Below are positions 61,254 to 64,000 of a stretch of DNA of 64,000 nt, piece by piece. Each line of letters begins with the position of its first letter. Position 1 is the stretch's first letter. Location: contig QHWJ01000235.1 in NCBI GenBank assembly GCA_003222535.1, positions 21,111 to 85,110 of the forward strand, read 5' to 3'. The notes under the pieces were generated by a model. The model was not told where the DNA came from, did no database searches, and worked only from the letters and a program-made list of their open reading frames with translations. The stretch comes from Acidobacteriota bacterium. Its GTDB lineage: Bacteria > Acidobacteriota > Vicinamibacteria > Vicinamibacterales > CAVVIG01. The translations under genes were made by a program, and so were the position numbers.

Positions 61254-61326
61254 GGGCCCATAGCTCAACGGTTAGAGCCGCCGGCTCATAACCGGCCTGT
61301 TCCAGGTTCGAATCCTGGTGGGCCCA
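61254..61326 (+). tRNA. tRNA with CAT anticodon (Ile2 or Met)
   Basis: The 73-base cloverleaf is perfect. The acceptor GGGCCCA pairs with TGGGCCC, the D stem is GCTC/GAGC, and the anticodon stem GCCGG/CCGGC has loop CTCATAA (anticodon CAT at 61287-61289). The T stem is CCAGG/CCTGG with TTCGAAT. The acceptor and D-arm resemble tRNA-Ile2, whose C34 is modified to lysidine by TilS, more than elongator tRNA-Met. Sequence alone cannot decide. The CCA end is not encoded. Confidence 0.96.
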
Positions 61327-61468
61327 CCTTCGCTCTCGGCTTTGCGCCGAGAGCTTCGGCGGGCAAGCCCATGCGAAGGTGTCCGCCGTAGCCTTGGCGA
61401 AGGCGGACCGTTGCTCGACGCGGAGCGCGAAGGAGGGGGGCGGACGTCCCTACAACATGTAGAATGCA

Positions 61469-61496
61469 GGCTCCGCTTCGGCGGGGCCTTTTTTTT
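61469..61496 (+). terminator. Strong Rho-independent terminator with UUCG loop
   Basis: The stem GGCTCCGC/GCGGGGCC (8 bp, one G-U) has a TTCG tetraloop and is followed by eight T residues. It ends about 14 bp before the zinc-ribbon protein ATG. An upstream 9-bp hairpin (GCTCTCGGC/GCCGAGAGC, 61332-61354) just after the tRNA lacks a T run and is probably not a terminator itself. Confidence 0.93.
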
Positions 61497-61510
61497 GGCT
61501 CGAACAGACC

Positions 61511-62263
61511 ATGAACGCCGACCTGGAACGACTGATCGCTTTGCAGCAGCTCGATAGCGCCGCCGACGCCGCCCGGCGCCGGCTGGCCGAAGAGCCCGAG
61601 CACGAGAAGGCGCTCGCGGCGCGCCTCGAAATCGCGCAACAGCAGGTCGCCGCCGCCAGGGAACGCCTGGCCGAGAACCAGACAGCCCGACGCGCCCTGG
61701 AAAAGGACGTCGCTCTGCATCAGGGGCGCCTGTCGAAGTTCCGGGACCAGATGGCGGCGGTAAAGACGAACGTCGAATATCAGGCGATGCAGAAGGAGAT
61801 CGGCTTCGCGCAGGACGAGGTGAAGACGATCGAGGACAAAGTGCTCGAGCGGATGCTCGAAGCCGACGACCTCACGGCCGCCGTCAAGCGCGCGGAGACG
61901 GGACTGGCGGCCGAACAGAAGGCGGTGGCCGCGGATCGTCGTTCGACGACGGCCGGACACGGGGACCTGCTGGCAGCGGTCGAGCGAATGACGGGCGAAC
62001 GCGCCCAGCTGGTGGCCGCCATGGACAAGGAGGTCCTCGCGCTGTTCGAGGCGATTGCGCGCAAGCGCAACGGCATCGCCGTCGCCGAAGCGCGCGGCGG
62101 CGTCTGCACGATTTGCCACGTCCGCCTGCGGCCGCAGGTCTTCAACTCGGTCCGACGCAACGATTCCATCATGCAATGCGACCATTGCAACCGCATCCTG
62201 TACTTCGTGCCGGCGCCGGCCCAAGCGGCGACGCCCGACGGAGCCACGCAGTCCAGCCAGTGA
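61511..62263 (+). CDS. C4-type zinc-ribbon coiled-coil protein
   Basis: The 250-residue protein has a long antiparallel coiled coil (about 5-175, LERLIALQQLDSAADAARRR and TNVEYQAMQKEIGFAQDEV). A zinc ribbon follows with Cys pairs in CTICHVRLRPQVF and QCDHCNRILYF (about 198-235). The family (zf-RING_7 type, CT398-like) is associated with nucleic acid or flagellar export functions, but its role is unclear. The ATG at 61511 lies 14 bp after a terminator, so it needs its own promoter. It overlaps the RNase HI GTG by four bases. Confidence 0.87.
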   Translation: MNADLERLIALQQLDSAADAARRRLAEEPEHEKALAARLEIAQQQVAAARERLAENQTARRALEKDVALHQGRLSKFRDQMAAVKTNVEYQAMQKEIGFAQDEVKTIEDKVLERMLEADDLTAAVKRAETGLAAEQKAVAADRRSTTAGHGDLLAAVERMTGERAQLVAAMDKEVLALFEAIARKRNGIAVAEARGGVCTICHVRLRPQVFNSVRRNDSIMQCDHCNRILYFVPAPAQAATPDGATQSSQ

Positions 62264-62691
62264 GCCCCGACATCGTCGCGTACATCGATGGCGGGGCGCG
62301 GGGCAATCCTGGTCCGGCCGGCTACGGCGTCCGCATCGAGCACCCGGACGGGACGCTCATCGAGGAGTTCGGCGGTTCGATCGGTGTTGCGACGAACAAC
62401 GTGGCCGAGTACCGCGCGCTGATCGCCGCGCTCGAATGGGCACGCGGCCGCGGGCATCGCGCCGTCCACGTACGGTCCGATTCGCTGCTGCTCGTGGAGC
62501 AGATGCGCGGCCGCTACAAGGTAAGGAACGCGGGACTGCAGCCGCTGTATGGCAGGGCGCGCCTGATCGCGCACGAGCTCGGCCGCGTCACGTTCGAGCA
62601 CGTCGGCCGCTCGCTCAACGAACACGCCGACCGGCTCGCGAATACCGCGATGGACGACGCCGCCAAGCCCTCATCGTCATCCGGCGCGTGA
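62260..62691 (+). CDS. RNase HI-like protein
   Basis: The 143-residue RNase H-fold protein has IVAYIDGGARGNPGPAGYGV (first catalytic Asp), NNVAEYRALIAALEWA (Glu), RSDSLLLVEQM (Asp) and a C-terminal HADRLAN (Asp). It cleaves RNA in RNA-DNA hybrids or acts on related structures. The GTG start overlaps the upstream gene stop (GTGA), so it is co-translated with the zinc-ribbon protein, a conserved pair. Confidence 0.9.
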   Translation: MSPDIVAYIDGGARGNPGPAGYGVRIEHPDGTLIEEFGGSIGVATNNVAEYRALIAALEWARGRGHRAVHVRSDSLLLVEQMRGRYKVRNAGLQPLYGRARLIAHELGRVTFEHVGRSLNEHADRLANTAMDDAAKPSSSSGA

Positions 62692-62934
62692 AATACTTCT
62701 TCGGGCCGACGCCGGGACCCACGCCGCGGCCGGGCTCGACAAAATCCTCGAACGCTTTCGCTGCGCCTTTCGCGTCGCGCGGCGTGACTGCGCGCACGAT
62801 CTCCGCGGATTCGCCAATCCTGGTCGATGATCGCGGCCTCGATCGTGCGGTTCGCGTGGCGACGCCGGCACGTCCGCGACGTGCCGTGGATGGTGCCGCT
62901 GGACGGCGTTGGGGACATCGGATGGCGAGTGCCG
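62692..62934. other. Unassigned gap between RNase HI and pgeF
   Basis: The 243-base gap separates two convergent genes. Open frames exist on both strands, including one minus-strand frame with RIGESAEIVRAVTPRDAKGA followed by AKAFEDFV, but none has a credible start or SD. No RNA structure or repeat was recognised. It may hold a broken gene remnant. Confidence 0.4.
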
Positions 62935-63792
62935 CTATGCACGGCGCGGCGCGCACCTGATCGCGCCGGCGATTCGACCTGCGCGTCTCCCGTCGCGACG
63001 ATAGGAACACAACGTTTCCTGATGGCTCGCGGTACACAGCCCGGCGACGTGGATCTGATCGGGGGGAATGCCTGCCGCCTCGAGCTGCCGTCGCGCGGCA
63101 GCCCAGCCGTCGAAGAACCAGTGATCCGGGCGTGGCGTGCGTGGAAGCCCCGTCATCGACGCATTCTTCGCTGACGGCTGGGGAACGGTGAAGAACCAGC
63201 CCTGGCGCGCCGCCCCGTCGAACCCGCCGCGCCTGAACGCATCGAGCACGTCGGCACCGACTTCATAGCAGCACGCGCCCACCGATGGCCCGACCGCCGC
63301 GACGAGATCGGCGGGTTGGCTGCCAAGGTGGCGACAGAGCGCGTCGACTGTCACGAGCGGAACGCCCGCCGCCATGCCTTTCCACCCCGCGTGGGCTGCG
63401 GCCACGGCGTTGGTGCGGCGATCGGCGATGAGGAGCGGCACGCAGTCGGCGGCCTGAATCCCGAGCGCGAACGCGGGATCGTCCGACACGATGATGTCGG
63501 CGTCGGGAAACGACTCATCAGGCTCGCCCGGCCGTTCGGCGTCGCCCAGGCGGCGCACGACGACCGATGCGCCGTGGACCTGATGCGCTCGCCAGAGGTG
63601 CGCACCGTCGACGCCGAGCGCGCGCGCGACTTCGTCCCAGGCCGCCGTCCGGTTTCCGTCGGTCGGAGCACCAAGCGCCCAGGGACGAGTGGTAAAGAGG
63701 TGCGCGGCGTACGGCTCGAGCGCGCGGCACACGAGCGCCGGACCGGCTGTCGCTTGCACCCATGCGAAGCCGCCGTTAGGCTTGGGAAGCAT
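62935..63792 (-). CDS. pgeF: Multi-copper-oxidase-like purine nucleoside phosphorylase PgeF (YfiH)
   Basis: The 285-residue DUF152/laccase-domain protein shows adenosine phosphorylase or peptidoglycan-editing activity in E. coli homologues. The metal ligands and signature are RAHQVHGASVVV (His), ALGIQAADCVPLL (Cys), VAAAHAGWKGM (His) and VGPSVGACCYEVG. The ending CTASHQETLCSYRRDGRRAGR is typical. The ATG at 63792 faces the acpS gene, with only five bases between their starts. Confidence 0.93.
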   Translation of the reverse strand: MLPKPNGGFAWVQATAGPALVCRALEPYAAHLFTTRPWALGAPTDGNRTAAWDEVARALGVDGAHLWRAHQVHGASVVVRRLGDAERPGEPDESFPDADIIVSDDPAFALGIQAADCVPLLIADRRTNAVAAAHAGWKGMAAGVPLVTVDALCRHLGSQPADLVAAVGPSVGACCYEVGADVLDAFRRGGFDGAARQGWFFTVPQPSAKNASMTGLPRTPRPDHWFFDGWAAARRQLEAAGIPPDQIHVAGLCTASHQETLCSYRRDGRRAGRIAGAIRCAPRRA

Positions 63793-63797
63793 CCTTA

Positions 63798-64000
63798 ATG
63801 ATAACGATGGCGAACATTATTGGTCTGGGACTGGACGCAACCGATATCGAACGCATTGCTGCCACTATCGAGCGGTATGGCGAGCGGTTCGTGCACCGTG
63901 TTTTCACTGACGGCGAAGTCGCGTACTGCAAACGGCGCCGCGTGCCGGCGATCCATTTCGCCGGCCGCTTCGCGGCGAAAGAGGCGGCAATGAAGGCGCT
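63798..64000 (+). CDS. acpS: Holo-ACP synthase, truncated by the window end
   Basis: This is the N-terminal part of AcpS, which transfers 4'-phosphopantetheine from CoA to acyl carrier protein for fatty-acid synthesis. The visible sequence runs from MANIIGLGLDATDIERIAAT (metal-binding Asp) to the partial motif HFAGRFAAKEAAMKA (Glu and Lys). ATG 63798 or 63807 can serve as start. The remaining roughly 60 residues lie outside the window. Confidence 0.94.
   Translation, partial: MITMANIIGLGLDATDIERIAATIERYGERFVHRVFTDGEVAYCKRRRVPAIHFAGRFAAKEAAMKA

Noticed and set aside
61332..61354. 9-bp perfect hairpin directly after the tRNA as a terminator
   Set aside because: There is no T run after it, and a much better terminator follows at 61469-61496.
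62615..63037. Minus-strand frame containing RIGESAEIVRAVTPRDAKGA
   Set aside because: It overlaps the RNase HI and pgeF genes, starts without an SD and has Arg-rich flanks. There is not enough to call a gene.

Overview
The window is a dense, high-GC stretch of chromosome from a Gram-negative (diderm) bacterium. LptD, acylated and exported proteins, UppP, an H+-pyrophosphatase and the overall gene styles fit an Acidobacteriota genome, most likely class Vicinamibacteria. That placement is inferred from protein character and from translated repeats such as RLKPDTT; it has not been checked by a search. Nearly everything is housekeeping or cell-envelope chromosome. There is no phage, IS element, CRISPR array or rRNA operon; one tRNA gene is present.

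Layout. 126-8269 (minus): membrane pyrophosphatase, DUF502 protein, UppP, then secF/secD/yajC/tgt. 8286-9437: ddl. 9595-9940: a small self-contained unit with a promoter, structured leader, a 51-codon and a 16-codon basic ORF, and a terminator. 9965-13952: a HEAT-repeat/cyclophilin lipoprotein, menC-type enolase and a deoxynucleoside kinase. 14010-22948 (plus): accD, a damaged folC, lptD, two sugar epimerases, a fused prenol kinase/prenyl-phosphate kinase and a UbiA prenyltransferase, mostly coupled by 4-bp overlaps. 23339-31823: small secreted basic protein, radical SAM protein, ClpA, HtpX, a broken M20 peptidase, and thiC with a TPP riboswitch. 31820-37036 (minus): envelope membrane protein, DUF3052, AlkD-like and RlmI-like genes. 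37084-45707 (plus): rpiB, glyA, a DinG-type helicase, a TPR protein, yggS/divIVA/yggU, hutI and fchA. 45693-54250 (minus): lepB/lepA, a VapBC pair, citrate synthase, and a DUF362/glycosyltransferase pair. 54351-62691 (plus): larB, mutS2, dnaG, rpoD, tRNA(CAT), a zinc-ribbon protein and RNase HI. The window ends with pgeF and a truncated acpS.

The most unusual features are as follows. (1) A VTE5-like and a VTE6/DUF92-like domain are fused in one protein, translationally coupled to a UbiA prenyltransferase, which looks like a prenyl-alcohol salvage and transfer module. (2) A series of intergenic arrays has a 7- or 8-base period with a different repeat word at almost every locus. Several lie directly against start codons, form inverted hairpins between convergent genes, or run into coding sequence. 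(3) Short palindromic and other repeats are inserted in frame inside genes (dinG-like, the prenol kinase, a signal-peptide region). (4) Two genes (folC and an M20 peptidase) carry internal deletions that shift frame. (5) A tiny lysine-rich peptide unit has its own promoter and terminator.
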